Source: Rhea pennata (Eukaryota; Chordata; Aves; Rheiformes; Rheidae). Taken from it: 64,000 nucleotides of DNA. The stretch spans positions 24,500,501-24,564,500 of the forward strand of contig NC_084665.1 of the NCBI RefSeq assembly GCF_028389875.1, in the 5' to 3' direction. The notes under the pieces are model-generated. The model had not been told where the DNA came from. It was given only the letters and a program-made list of their open reading frames with translations, and did not search any database. Positions within the stretch are counted from its first letter, which is position 1. The number at the start of each line of letters is the position of its first letter. The position numbers and the translations under genes were made by a program. This document shows, in pieces, positions 24,745-38,535 of the stretch.

Positions 24745-25425
24745 CACTGGTCTTTTAAGAAAGTTTTTGAGATTTTTATTGTAATAATTTTTGGGCTGCA
24801 GGAGTCAGAACTGCACTTGCTATTCAAGATATGCTGCTCTGGAAAAAAGAAAGATAAATTTATGTGGTGGCACAATGAAGTTTTACGTTATTCATTCCTT
24901 TTCCAATAATCTCACTCGGTTTGCTCTTTGGCTGCCATGGAGCATTGAGCACATTAATGAGTGACTACCCACAATAACTCCAAGATCTTTTTCTGAGGTG
25001 ACAATTGTGAGTTTATTATGTGTACATAGTTGAGAATATTTTCCTTGTATCTGATACTTTGAGCTTATTAACACATTTAGTCTGCTACTCTTTTGCTTGT
25101 TCCTTAACTATTTTGAGATACTTTTGTAGCTTTGAAGTGAGCTTTAACTTTTATTGTTTGGGTGTATTAACTACATCCATTGTCACCTCACTAATCGCTA
25201 TTTTCAAGATAACGTAAAATGTTAAGTAGCAGAAGTTGTGGGGAACCTGCCGATAAACTTCTGTCTGTGTGAGATGTGGCTTTTTAATGTCTATCCTTGT
25301 CAAAACCTTTCTGGAAAAACATTTTATTGAGCTCTTTTTTATCCATGTGCCCACTAACTTCTTTAAAAAAACTCAAATTTGGGGCTTGATTTCCTTCCAC
25401 AAAAGCCATTTTGACTTTTCCAGTA
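24745..25425 (-). mobile_element. Ancient L3/CR1-like LINE remnant, antisense to USH2A
   Basis: Read on the minus strand, the order of conserved RT-domain words is right for a CR1-clade LINE. A fingers-region segment with FFKEVSGHMDKKE and FQKGFDKD (for FxKAFDKV) lies at about 25285-25375. Downstream in sense is KLTIVTSEKDLGVIVGS at about 24960-25015, the counterpart of LxxTTxEKDLGVIVDS, followed by a QRAN segment at about 24900-24930. A thumb-like segment continues to about 24745. Frameshifts and stops interrupt it throughout. It is in the opposite orientation to the 18.8-20.1 kb copy. Confidence 0.72.
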
Positions 25426-28400
25426 TATAACATTTATTCATCTGTTTACAACTTCCATTTCGCATTTTATTTTCCAGTTCACTTTATTTGCTAATTATCA
25501 GAATAATTGCTCTAAGACCTGGTTATATATCATGCCTAAAATTTTAATTTCTGCATTATTCTTCAGTATCTGTTTCTGCTTGTTTTCTGTTTCTGCTGCT
25601 TTTCTAGTCTCCTTTTGAATTTGAAGATGCTACTCTTTCTTTCCTTTTTTTTTTTTAAAGAAAATGGAGTTATGATATGTTTATACCACAGATTCTGTAG
25701 TAAGTTTTAAAACAGCTTATTAAGTTTATGAAAATTTGAACTTGCTTTTAAGGTACAGCCACACTCCTTCACTGGCATGACCTACGTCATTCCTGACATT
25801 CTGGTTCAACCGTCTTAGTTCATAGATTTCAAAGATGGGCACATTTTGTCATGGGCTATATGCCTGCTTAGTTAGGATTCTGTTTTTCAGATGTTTTGGG
25901 TACATTTTTCCCTGAACTTGATCAGTTTCTTTCCTAATTTAGTATTCAAATGAACTATTTTGATGTAGGAGAAATCTATCCTTCTTTAATTCTGTCTGTT
26001 CCAGAAAAATCTTTCAATTCTTACTCATCCTAAATCTCTTCTACCTACACTGTTTGCTCGATTGTGCACAGAATCCTGCAGCCTTGCTTGTCTGACCTGC
26101 TGATACTGGCAGCGTTTCAAAGAGTGGCACTGGCTTTGATCTTCTGCCTCCTGAATTAAAGCCAAAATATTTTCCCCTTGAACCTTTCCTCTATCATTTC
26201 TGGTGGTATTTAGATGTACCATTGCTGTTGTCTGTGATCAGAGCTGGCCTAAATAGTGAGTCTCTGTTCTTGCACCTGTAGGTATATCAACATATGATAT
26301 TCAGTAGCAGCATAGATTGAACTTTCAATATTATTACTAATGAGACATTTGAAGACTGCAAGCTTCTGTATTTGTCCACTGGAATCCTTTTCCTGGAGAC
26401 TTATCTTCAATGCTGAGAGATACTTTCTTTTTCTAGCCTGATAGCCTCTAACCATGGGACTTCTGTGGTCAAAAGAAAAAGTCTCTTAGAAAAAGTCTCT
26501 TACCTCTTTCAGCTGCTTTGGGTGGTTTGCTTCAGTCTTGATATTTGATTTTCTCTCTTTGGGTTATTGCTTCTTTGTACTGAATGAACGTAGTTCCTGT
26601 CTCTAGGCAAGTAATTGTACATCTAACAGATAGGTAAACTGGTTTGCCACTCTTCTGTCAGACTAAACACATTTTGTTGTATTTTGAGGCTAAAATGTGC
26701 TTTTTGGCATTTGTCTTTGCTGTTGATCAAAATTTTGCTGGCCTCTCCATGCTTTAACTTGAGACCTGCATACTAAAGTGTGTAGGATCTTCCTGAGCAA
26801 TTTTGCCCTGATCCTCTTCTGGCCCATCTGCAGCAAAACGCAGCTGATGGAGCTTCTGCATAACCTCTCTCTCTTTAGCTTTCCCGCTCCGTGTCGTGTC
26901 CTGTCCTCCCCCCTCACCCCCCCCCCAAAAAAAAAAAAAAAAAAAAAAAGGAAACTTGAAGTAAATTGTCATTGAAAGAGTGCTGGACAATTAGAGGATG
27001 AAGGAGTATTTGAATGATTCTTTCTAAAGCAGAATGTGATGGGAGGTAGTTAGCAGGAGACAGGAGGAGGGAAAGGCCTGTAGTAAGATTACTGGGAGGA
27101 ATATAAGAGGAATCAGAGGCAGAATTTTGCAGATCTTTGACAATACAGAGAAATTCAATCTTGAAAGAAAAGACAAGGCTTTATTTTCAAAAATTGTATG
27201 GTTCCCCTAACTGTGTATATGGAACTTTTGTGGAGGGGCATTCGGAGGGCAAGAGTAATTACTTGCTCCTTGTGTAAACCGTAACAAGGAAAGTGAGAGA
27301 TAGCTATCAACCTTGCAGCCTCAGTAGAGCTGTCCAACTAGTGTAGAACTGATATGTTCTTGCATTAAATTTGGGAAATTTGGCAAGTCTCAGTACTGAG
27401 CAAACCAAAATGGTGCAGAACTCTTCACTATAGTCAATTTAGAAGTCCAGAAGTTAATCTACAACTGATAGTGTAATACAGAGTTAATAATTGTACATTT
27501 AGTAACAGCTTTCTTCTTTTGTGCAGATATCTGCTTATTCTTTGACTAGTAAAGTACAGAGATTTTATTCAGAAGGGACATTTCATTTGACATCTACATC
27601 TTATCCCTAATTTACATGATTACAAGTAGTTCAGGAAAATTCAGAATCAGTGGCTGTGCTTTATTTTAAATGGGGGGAGGGGGCAGAGAGAAAATGTGCA
27701 TTGTTATGAGATTATCTAAAATGTACTTTCAGGCCTTTCTGTTTCAATTAATTTTGGCAAATCTATTTTGTTTTAGCTTCTAAAAGCAGCTTGTTGAATC
27801 CTTAATACTTGTCTCTTTTCATGTTACTATAGTGATCATTGGAGCTTGGATCTGATTTGTTCTGTGACTTGGGGAAAATAGAGTCATTATGCGACAAGAA
27901 AGCAATTGTTCTCCATGTATTTTCAGATCTGATGACTAGGATCCTGTTATTATGTTTTATTGTTTGGAACTCATTTGCAGCACAAGAGTCACTTGTTACA
28001 GTTTTGCATGTAAAAAGAACAAAGATTGATCGATGGTTAAAATAGTAGTTAGAGCAAAGCTTAATTATTTCAGTTTTCATCAGAATCTGTATTTACAATC
28101 TTGAGCTCTCTCGTTTTCTCTCCCAAATGCCTGCCCAAATTTGTTAATTCTGTTCTGAGACATCGTTAATAGATTGATAGAGCTCTTGTGACATGGGTGA
28201 TGAGCAATATTTCTCATTGGTATGATGCTGGTTGGTATAGAAAGTGGCAGAGCTGCATTTAACAGTTTTAATATTATTTTATACTAATGAAATACTGATA
28301 ATCTACTTGCCAAAAAAAATTAGAGTACATCCTTTATGGTGCAAGTATCAGTAATCTCTGATTTTTTTCTTTATTTTAAAACAATATTTATTTGTTTAAG

Positions 28401-28924
28401 TACTAATTCTTTAAAAATATAGACCATTTCAAAAGTTACCTCTTCTTGTGTAGGCCTTTACCCTCAGCCACTTTCGTCAGATAATTGACCGCATGGGTTA
28501 TATCACTCACTTTCTAGGCTGTTTCGCAGTACTAAAATTACCTGTGTCCAAAAAAAAAAAATTAATGGCATGCATGATTGTTATTTTGGATCCTGCTTCC
28601 TGCTGTTACTTGCATTGTCACATTTTGAAAGCTTTATTCATAAAATAGCTGTTAGTTTGTCTGAAGAATTGAAACACCTTCTGGACCAGTTTGCGTTCCA
28701 GTTGCTTTCTCATTTCACTGTTCTAGTCATATTTGTATAAATACACAGCTTGCTCTTGAACAGAAAGTTAATTGCTTCAGGAGCTCACCAGGGTTCCATC
28801 TTTCCCTTCCCTTTCTTGATCCCCTCACCCCCCCTTTTTTAATTTATGTTGTTCTTCAGGGAATTCAATGTGAAATAGTGGTGCTATGCACAAAAAGAAA
28901 GACTTGGATTGAAGGAAAACCATT
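25426..28924 (+). other. USH2A: USH2A intron 3, third part, nothing recognised
   Basis: The stretch contains a C-run joined to A23 (26917-26949) and a tandem copy of AAAAGTCTCTTA near 26479-26503. Short minus-strand open frames at 26025-26222 and 26690-26917 have polar composition and no recognisable domain. I support no gene here. Confidence 0.6.
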
Positions 28925-28959
28925 TCCTGTTGAGAAGGGATTAACGTTGTAGGAGATAG

Positions 28960-29230
28960 TGAGAAAGAAAAGTAAAGGAGGGCAAAGAGAAAAGCTAAAT
29001 ATCTTTTATACAAATGCTAGGAGCATATGTAATAAGACTGCTGAATTGGAGTGACATGTTTTCAAGGATAAGAAAGATATTACTGGAATAAGAGAGACAA
29101 CCAGGAAAATGAAGGGGGATTTAAAATGCCAAGATACAGAGTTTTAGTGAAGAGAGAGCTAATATGAAGCTGGAAGAGAAATAATAATATTGGTGAGGAA
29201 TGATCCTGAGTCTATGGGTGCAAAACTTTT
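28960..29230 (+). mobile_element. Ancient CR1/L3-like LINE fragment, endonuclease region
   Basis: The frame starting near 28992 reads KLNIFYTNARSICNKTAELE, which matches the start of the APE-type endonuclease of CR1-clade LINEs (LKxxYTNARSxxNKxxELE). It continues after a stop with DITGIRETT, for DIxxITETW. Only the endonuclease start is clear; the limits are approximate. Confidence 0.72.
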
Positions 29231-31104
29231 TTTACTTTTTTTTCTTTAACTAAGTTCAATAGTTTGCATTCAAGTTAAGGACAATTTAATGTAGTTGTTT
29301 TTCTTAGCTGTTGTGCTAACCTTGCAGGTGGGTCATAAAAGAAAAAGAAAAATTTCTTAAGATATAAAATGGGTCCCTAAGAAAGCCAGAACTTTGATCA
29401 TTTGAAGAATGACAGGGTATATAGGAGGTGGCAGTAGGAAGAGAGATTTTTAGAGATCAGTTAGGATACTGACGGTGTTAAAACTACAAATGAGAGCTTG
29501 TTTCCACTGATACTGTAAGGTTGTTGCCTATCTCCAATTTTTAAAGCAGTCTACACAATAAGAATATTGTCACTGTTACCATAGGAAATAATATAAATAT
29601 AAATCTTTGTATGGATATAAGAAGCAGAATCAAATGATCATAAAATCTTGAAATTTGAAATGGTTGTGAGAGCATGTACAAGACAGAGGAGGTAGCCCCA
29701 AAGTTATTGATTTTAGCAAAGCTAACTTTGAAGGAAAGCAAAACGCTCCTGGGATTTTTGCCTGCAATCCTGTGATGAATGGGAAATCCACTCCACACAA
29801 GTGGAGAGTACACAGTGTATGAAACACGTAGAGAGACTGCAATTAAAATTCATCCAAGTTAAGTCAAGAAAAGGAAAGGCCGATATGGGCCTGAGGCAAA
29901 AGAAGGAAAGGCAAAGAGACAGCTTGCCCCTCCCGACCTTATGCTTTTTCCTTCCCCTTCACTGTTCTTTAGCAGTCCTTCTGCTGTCCCTTTATCCTCT
30001 CCAGCCACTCTGTTTTGTGACAGTTCTGTCACTGTGGTCCCTTGATGATGTTTCTTCCTCAAGTCTCTGTGTTTTTTTGTTTTTGTTTTTTAAATATATA
30101 TTAGAGTTCTCAGAACGTGATGAGAACCATTCTGAGCACTCAGCAGGGGTGTGAGTCTCTGGTCCCCTCCTCCCAAATACTTGTATTCTGCGTGCCCCTA
30201 CTTGGTTGCAAATTTTATGTAATCAGCATATTTTCTTTTTCAAGACTTCCTTTATCCTTCTACAGCTCCAGTGTGATTTGAAATTCACTGTATGGTGAGA
30301 AACAGAATGAAGCTGCGGAAGCTGGTGAGGGCAAGCACATGTGTTGTTCTAACAGCTCGAGTGATGGGGCTATAGGAGAATTTTTAGAAAAATACACTTG
30401 CTGCATTGGAGCATATGGTGCTGAAATGGCAAGACACACTTGAAAGAGAAGGGTAAAACAAGCACATAAATTGTAGCTAATGATGTTCCTTTATTTTATG
30501 CAAGGTTGGGAGATTGATCAGGTTGTCTTTTGGGATCTGATATGCAAGATACTTTACTCTCTAACATCCTCTTCCAACAAACTTTATCAAACATTTTGTT
30601 TCAAGGTGCAAAGAAAAACCATGAGGAAGACAGTAAATCTAGCATAATTTAGGTCTGAATCTGAGCAAGCTGAAGTCAGTTTATACCAGCTGAAGATTTG
30701 GCCCTTGACTAAAGCAAACAGTTGCTCTCCTTTTTATAAATAAAATGCTGGATTCAAATTTATTCAAAGATGATAATGACAGAAGAAGTGGATTTGAGAG
30801 AGAGATTTAATGGCACAATGATGAAAAATGGAGTATTCTCTTTCTGTCTGTCAATTTGTATTTTTCTGTCAGTCGGTCTCTATTCATTTTTTTTTTTTTA
30901 AAGTCACAGTGATAGTTAATGGCAGAAACTGGCAACAGGCAGAGGATGAACATGTGGGCTTACAGCATTGTGGCCAGCTGATGAGTGACTGAGCAGTTTC
31001 TGAAGATGGTATGAGGGATCATAAAGTTTAGTTCAGTGTATATTGTGATGATAGTTGCATCTGTATTTAAAGCTTTCTGTCACTGAAGCACTCTTGGTTT
31101 GTCA
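29231..31104 (+). other. USH2A: USH2A intron 3, fourth part, nothing recognised
   Basis: AT-rich sequence without recognisable coding or repeat signature. The first few hundred bases may be further decayed LINE sequence. A 117-codon open frame at 29801-30154 has a hydrophobic serine- and leucine-rich middle but no family resemblance. Confidence 0.55.
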
Positions 31105-31335
31105 GACTGTCTGTTGGACTGGATGAGCTGCAACTTCTTGCAATTGAATGTCAATAAGACCAAAGCAATTTTGGTTGATTCATAGCACCAGCTTAAGCAT
31201 GTTCACTTGCACAGATTACATTTGACAGATAGTTACCTTCAGCTGAACTCTGTGGTTAGAAGCCTTGGTATACTCTTGACAGTGAGCTTAGAGTTGATGC
31301 CTTATGTTTATTTCATATCCTGTTTTTTACCTTTC
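31105..31335 (+). mobile_element. L2-like LINE reverse transcriptase fragment
   Basis: One frame from about 31119 reads WMSCNFLQLNVNKTKAILVD, then after a single stop LNSVVRSLGILLTVSLEL. This is the typical L2-clade RT pattern (WMxxNxLxLNxDKTEVLLV followed by VRNLGVxLDSxLSL). The single stop over about 65 codons shows it is recognisable but inactive. Flanking sequence is too decayed to extend it. Confidence 0.65.
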
Positions 31336-34300
31336 TAACACTGCATGCGTATGTCTACATTTAAATAAATTCACAGCTGAAGTAGTAGTCAGTGCACTTA
31401 TCTCTGGACAGAATGTTCCAGTGTTTCAGTTTCAGTATTTAAAAAAATGATGTGTTTTTCCTGTTTAGGCAGTTCTACCTTCAAAAGCCAATTAATCAAA
31501 GATATTTTTTCTTATTAAGAACTCCTGGAAAAGTGTTTGCCAAAGTCTAATAACAAGAGTAAAAGCGGGAAAAAAGTAGAGGATGAAAACAAAGATGAAA
31601 AAGCATCACACCTTTTGGAATGTCTTCCTGGTATTTTACCAGTTCGCGGCACTGCAGGAAAATATGTTCAACATAGGTGTTCTTACATTTGATTACATTA
31701 GTGAAAATTAAGATCCTCTGGATTCTACAACAAGATTATGCATGGTGTCATCAAACACAGATGTATGTGCATGTTCCTTCTACATCTTTTAAAGACAGGT
31801 ATCTTGTAACTGTTCTGAAATATTCTGAATCACTGGTTTAGTTAATGTTGCTTATGGTGAACTTAGATACGCTGGAACTTGATTGACAGTCTACTGAGGA
31901 GAAATTAAACTTACAAATTTGTTTCAAATTATTTCCCTGTTCAGGTTTATAGTCAGTTTGAAGCAGCACCCTGATTTTGAAGCAAAATTCAGTGCTTCAA
32001 TGCCAAAGAGTTCGTGTGTATACGACTTCCTCTCATTTATAACTTTGGTTGCTATTTTTAAAAGCTGAAAGTTATTTTCCTCAATAGTTCGTATAGATGA
32101 CAAAAGAGAGATTTTAGAGTTTTTACTTCCTGTTCTCTGTGGAGAACAGGAATGCAGCAAACTTGACTTTGATACAAATTAACTAAAAATAAACTTTATG
32201 GTGGTATTTAATTCAGTGGTAAAATCTCATTGGTTTCAACGGATGTCAGAGCCTCCGTACTTTCTTCCTGTAAAATGCTATCTAGCCTGAGTACCAAAGA
32301 TACGTGCAAAGTATCACATTGAAAACTATTCAGATGTTGCAATTTACCTCATTCTTCTGTTATCGTTTTACTGCCAGTTTGCAGCCAAGTTGCTTACAGG
32401 TGTAGAAATATATACAGACAGTATGTTTGAGTTTGCTCAGAAGTGCAGAGTTCTAATAGCTTGAATATTGGTTTTTTTGGGGTTTTTTTTTTGCGCTATA
32501 TGAGGGTACTGTCAGAGATAAATATTTGTAAACAGCATATATATGTAAATATAGGAATTTAGACATGTGAATAAAGTCATTTAACAATAGTAGGTAGAAG
32601 TCTTACCATCTTATTCTGTGCGCATTTTTTGCATTTTCTATAATAAAGCTGGCAAGCAATCTAAAAACAACATGAAGTTTTGAAATAACTGTAATGGCTA
32701 TATAGATGATTTTCCGTCTCTCCATTACTTAATAAGTATAGGTAGACAAATGCATTTGAAACAGAGACAGAAGTTCTAAATGAAACAGCACCAAACTCAT
32801 TGGCAGGCTCATGAACAAGCTCTTCTACTGGCTTAGAAAGTGTCATTTGTCTGTCAAGTGTTGTGCAGCTGAATTATCCAAACTGGCTTGTCCTCCTGGA
32901 AGGTGTTCTTTGATTTCTATGCCATTCTCCTGCCCCCATTAACATAGTTATTACCATCTTTTTCTGTCTGTATGAGAAGATCCCAGACAAATTCCTCACG
33001 ACACATTCTTGTTCTCATATGTTTGCTACATAAATTCATTATCTCTTGCCAAGCTTTAGATCTGCCAAGTTTCCTCTGTGTTGTCTCAATTTTCATTCCA
33101 AATAAAAAATTAAAATGCAAAGAGCGAAAGACTAAAACTGAACTCTTTTTATCTTGGGGTTGTAAGCTTTACCTCTGAAAAAAAGAGCACAGGGATTTTG
33201 GTATGTGTAAGACATCTGCCCAAACATCCCTAGCAATAGTGTCATTACTGCCAAAATGTGTGATAGTACTTCTAGTACTTGTTCTTGAATAATCCATTCA
33301 GCAAAGATTTTACATTTGGTTTAGACTACACGTGGTTTGTTTTAAGGGGGGAAGTAAGCCATCTAAGACTGTAGAAGCAGGCTGCACACTAGCAGTGGTA
33401 AATAATAGATCGCATGGTTGAGTGTGACATGGAATCTTTAACACTTGTGCATAGCTTAGGCTGTGGAAATGATTGCAGCTCTTTATCTTCTAAAGCAGTC
33501 ATCAAGTGGCTGGCATGCAGATTCACTGAAGGCTTGGGAGGAGTAGAGGAATTTTAGGGTAAACCCTTTCTTTTCTTCACCATTTGTATTAATGTGTGTG
33601 AGAAAAATATTAGTTCTTAAGGACATGGACTCTACTCCCACTTGTCTTCACTTTTTTAATGGAAAAATGCAAAGCAAAAAGTGAGAGAGGCAAACTATGA
33701 AAGTAGTACACTAAAAAGGAAAATAAAAATGGGAAGAATTACGCAAAATAGGTAGACTCAATAAATAATAGTGTAAGAAAAATAAAAAGCAGGGAGGCAG
33801 AATTGGAGTGTAGGAAAGGAGCCTTTTAGGATGATAATTTTATTGAAATTGTGTGAATTCTATATTTTATTCAGTGAAGAAAACGGTTGAATTGTGGCAG
33901 AATGTTGCCAGCTGTTTCTGGTGCACCAATTTAAGGGCACATAGGTACCTAGATGTAAATAATATGCAAAGTGGACCATATTTGGGGGGGGGGGTGTCAT
34001 TGGCTCCTGAATCGCAGCTGAAAGTAAACTAATGCTAATGGTTTCATACTGTTTGTTTCCCAAGAAAAACTCCATCTGTCCACTTTACATTGCTTAAGTT
34101 CATATCATATAGTTGACCCTTCTTCTTTGTAGCTATTCACTTACAAAATAGTAAAGTTGTGTAGAAGGCTCTTGCTGCAGCTTCAGTAAAATTTGCAACT
34201 ATGCAAGAAAATACCAAAATACATACCCATGTGTATATCATCTTTTTGATATGCAAAAATCCCTTACTGTATTCTTTATTAACTGTTACATTTGTGTTCC

Positions 34301-35757
34301 ACAGCTGCTTTCACAGAGTAGAAAAGTGTACCCATATGTCACCTCAATGGTAAAATGGTAGAGTAAACCATATATCTTTATATAAGTAGGGAGAATGAGC
34401 ATATTTAGACAGGTTGAAGGTGAAAAAGATTTTTATGCTCAAGTTTCTGATTAGACTATTATAGCAGCATCACTAATTCCTTTCCTTCCATCAATTGTCA
34501 TCGTTCCTCTGTTGTCATCAGTGACCACTGTTGATTTGTTGACTCTATTAAAGTATTCAGGGAAGCCACAGACCTGTCATTTTGGTCATAACCTTAATCT
34601 GTTTTCTCACCTTGGGAGAAAATGTGTTAATATAATGAACATTTCTGTAGAGTGAGCTCACTGAAAAAGTTCTTGATGTAAAAAAAATCTGCGATATATT
34701 TAGGAGAAAGAATGTTTTTTTCCTAATCTTGTAGAAGTGTTTTGTTTCTTTTTTATTTTTAAACAGGTAGTAAGCTATGTTTGGGAAGTAACTTTTACAA
34801 GAACCATACCAAATTAAGTGATGATAAAAAATTTTTTTTTAAGTGTGCAGTGTGTAGTAGTTTTCGAGGGGGGAGAATCATGATGTCTCCTGATTTCTCA
34901 TAATCTCTGATACCTCATAATTTCGGAATGACTGAGAAAAGCATTTATGATAACTTCTGCTTTCATTTACATTTCTTCAAAGCCTCTGTAACTTCGTTGA
35001 GTTTAGTGGAGTTGCTCAAGATTTTATAGCAGCTAAGGAAAGGTGAGGTGCTGTTTTACTTGCTTTCCTAGTCTGGAAAATAAATGGAACTTTTTTTCTG
35101 TCTTATGGGTAGATCATACGGATATCTAATTGCAGTTTGTAAAGCATTTTTAAATTCTTGGTCTTGTATATAGCCCCTCCTTATAAATATAAAATTATTG
35201 TTGTTGCCAAGAAACTTATTGCTGTGCAAAAGGAACTTATTTAAAGGATAAACTAATCCGATTTTGTTTGAGTTTTGTTATAATTTATTTTATGCTCAGT
35301 TGTTTGGAGGAGAATATGCTTGTTTTTGCTTATATGACAAACAAGTTTTTAATTTTAGTTTCCATTCAGCTTTTGAAAGTAGCTTGCATTTGCAACTGAG
35401 TTTGCAGTTGCTATTTTTAAATGGTACATGTTTTAAGTTTGCATATACATGATATTTTCAAGAATCTTGTTCACTGTCTTGTACACATCACAGATTCCTG
35501 AACTGTTTTTTCATCTGGCTTGGAAATAGTGGTGCCTGTAGCATGTAATGGAATCCATTTCATTTCCTAGTATTTATCTGAAGATGAATTTTTGGTCCCT
35601 TATGTGCTTATCATTCCTACCCCTGCCATCTGAGACTTTCTTTGATGGTATAAATAGCCTTAAGAGCTGAAGTTACAATTCAGGAGTTTGCCATCACTAA
35701 ATTGGCTGGATAGCTAAATAGGCCAAGGTTGGTATCATTTGGCATGACTGACTGTAA

Positions 35758-35792
<35 letters not shown>

Positions 35793-37280
35793 CAAAGTTT
35801 TCTCTATTTCCTCATGTGCCACCTGTAAATCTGGGAAAATTCCATCTGGTTTCTTCATCTGTCTTCCAGACATTGTGATCTAGTTGTTAGATCCACAGCT
35901 GATGAGGAGAAATTTTAAGATTAAGTTGTACTTTGTAGTTACTAGAAGCTAATAACAGAGTAAAAAGAATGCATATTTAACTAGTAGAAAAGGTTAATGT
36001 CATGAGATAATTCCCTTAAATGTATATGTAATATTTTAATAAATCTTTCCTCTGCTATTGAATATTAGGATAGGAAAAAATAATCTAAAGGGAAATATTA
36101 CACTTATTAGTATTTATTACCAACAGGAATGTCTTTGAAATATATAGTAATTATAAATTCTAAAACATTTGAGGAAGAGATTACCACCACATCTGTTTAT
36201 GCTTATATGTCAATTAGTACAAATGGAGTTTTGGATCTCTGATTAGTGATCTTAAGTTCTGCTATGATATATTTAATTTTTTTTTATATATTGTTGCTTA
36301 GTGGAACTTAATCTTTTCCAAGTCTCTTCTTGCTGTCTTATTTATTAGAAGTAATTTTGGGCAAGGCATGTGGAAAGTATTAATATTAAGAGCTATTTTT
36401 AATGTAAAATCTTACTGATGCAAGCATCAGCAGCATCAACTCAAGGAAAAGGCACTGATCTGACTTCATGTATTTTGGGTGAAACGATATAATTCACTTC
36501 TCAAAAGAAGAGACTAAGATAGGTGTGGTTGCCCTGATGTGTGTAGCAGGACAGGATGATTAATGTGTGTATGTGTTTCCTTTTTGCTTTCTCTTTTTTT
36601 AGAGAAAATAGTACATGTTGCATAAGTGTGGCAGTTATCACATATGTATATGGTTATGCAATATATGTAAGTGTATTACTACCTGAAAACCAAAACTTTG
36701 TATATTGGTGTATCCATATTCACCCAAATTGCCTTTGATTTGGAAAGTGCTAGTGTAGCTCAAAAAAAAAAAAGTGGGGAGGGGGCAATTAACATGTCTG
36801 TTTCTTTTACTTGAGAATTGAAGGGTTTTTTTTTCTGCTTCCATGTCAATAAAGGAAAGAATGTGTGTGGGGGGGAGGGGTTTGACAAGTATTCTGCGCA
36901 TTTTTGTTGATATACTAAATATGTTTGTTATTATGCTTGTAGCTAATTTTGAAGTTCAAGGCCAATAACAGATGTGTATTTTTGAGTCCATCGATACAGT
37001 GGGTGCCTTTGGATGATGCAGGTTTGTGCATTCAAGGAACAGCTACACAAATTTATGGAAGAGAAATCCAGGGAAAGTTGCTAAATGTATAGAAACCATG
37101 TCTAGCTGAAGAAGTGTCTGAACTGCTAGTGGTTTGAGGTTCAGAGTATTCAGAAGTATCAGGTGTTTACCATGCTTTACCATGCTTCTGTATTTTCCTC
37201 CAGGCAGTTAGGCCTTTAGTCCTTGCCACTACAACCACTCTGAAGTTAACTGTAGAATTCGCTTGTGATACTCTATTTAT
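31336..37280 (+). other. USH2A: USH2A intron 3, fifth part, nothing recognised
   Basis: The stretch contains a G9 run at 33985-33993 and a T29 tract at 35762-35790. A purine-rich segment at 33660-33830 is low complexity. No exon, RNA gene or named transposon could be supported. Confidence 0.55.
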
Positions 37281-37410
37281 TTATTTATTCCACATAGTCT
37301 ACTGCAATACACTGGAAAGTTCTCTTAGCAATTCCTGTGTGTTATTGCTGGCTTTGTCACAACTGCGCCTGGTCCAAACTAAGTTGCAAAACTCTTGTTA
37401 AATTCCGTTC
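37281..37410 (+). mobile_element. L2-like LINE fragment, RT C-terminal region
   Basis: The frame from 37292 reads VYCNTLESSLSNS and continues to QLRLVQTKLQNSC before a stop. It resembles the DYCNALYxGLP...LQLVQNAAARL signature of L2-clade LINEs. The match is short and diverged. Confidence 0.55.
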
Positions 37411-38470
37411 TTTTTTATTTCATGGGTAGGATCTGAATAGCATAGATCTTTAGACAAAAAAACTAAATACTTGTAATACCTTAAAAAAAAATTTATGAAC
37501 AGTAACTCATCCCTTAGTGCATCCCCCTTCATTCTGAACCATTGTGATCTATTGTGAAGATAGGGAATTTTCCTAGATAGAAAGGATAAGTGTTTGGATT
37601 TGGTATTACTGGCTACAATGGGCAATTTGCTTGTAACTGAGAACCGTAAGAACTTCATTTGGGATGCCTTGAATGAACTTGCTTATCGCCTCAGTTGCCC
37701 CTGCACTTCTCATCTTTGAAACTATTCTGGATTGTGACAAGAGTGCTCTTAGAAGAGATATTAATGGTTATCTTTCACCATCTCAGTTCACCATCAAACA
37801 GATTTTTCATTGCTTGGAATTGATATTTGGCTCTGCATTGGCAGAAGCTAATGCAGTCCCAGAGTGAATTTATCTTAGTAACTAATCCTTGCTACCTCCC
37901 TTTGAGGTGATTTGCTAAGTATTTGACAGATGGGAAAGCACAGGAGAGAGAGATGGTTTCAGAGCTGAGATTAGAGCTCTGATGTTCCAGGGTTTTGGTC
38001 CTGTGCTCTGTACAACCATGAGGCCACCCTCTCCAGATTATTGTTTGTTTTCGGCTTGGGGCAAATTCCTACAGAACTTTATTAATAAGGACAATGAGGG
38101 AATAATCCTGTTCTAGTAGGATACAAGTAAAATTCATCTTTTATTTCTGTAGTATTGTGTGCAATTTAATGCTAACGGTCAGGAGACCTTAAATAGCCAC
38201 ATCAAACAATGGATTTGGTGCCAGCCTTATTTAGCTTAGTCTAAACGGACACCAAACTTTGAGACATTCCTCTCCTCCCACAGTGGAGAGCCTCTGGGAT
38301 TTTTTTTTTTTTTTTTATACCACACATGGTTTCCCTCCTACATTTTCCTCCCATGTCAGATATTCATACCCCCTTTAATAACCAGCAGGGGGATCATTAC
38401 ATTGAGCTACTGCCAAATGCATAATGACTGCTGCCTTTGCCTTACACAGTCACTGCACTACTGATATCCA
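37411..38470 (+). other. USH2A: USH2A intron 3, sixth part, nothing recognised
   Basis: This may be decayed L2-type sequence bridging the RT fragment and the possible 3' tail, but I cannot show it. A T17 tract lies at 38300-38316. A 64-codon frame at 37673-37867 is not recognised. Confidence 0.45.
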
Positions 38471-38535
38471 ATTCAGCATTGTAAAGTGCTTAGGGCTACC
38501 TTGGGGATGTGCTATATTAAACCCAACTATTCTAA
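38471..38535 (+). mobile_element. Possible L2-type LINE or related SINE 3' tail
   Basis: GCATTGTAAAGTGCTTAGGG followed by GGGGATGTGCTATATTAA resembles the 3' end shared by L2-type elements and their SINEs (TTGTAAAGCGCTTTG...GCGCTATATAAA). It lies 1.1 kb downstream of the L2-like RT fragment in the same orientation, so the two may belong to one old insertion. Confidence 0.4.

Noticed and set aside
29801..30154. 117-codon open frame with a hydrophobic Leu/Ser-rich middle
   Set aside because: The hydrophobicity comes from a pyrimidine-rich stretch. I see no conserved motif or gene context.
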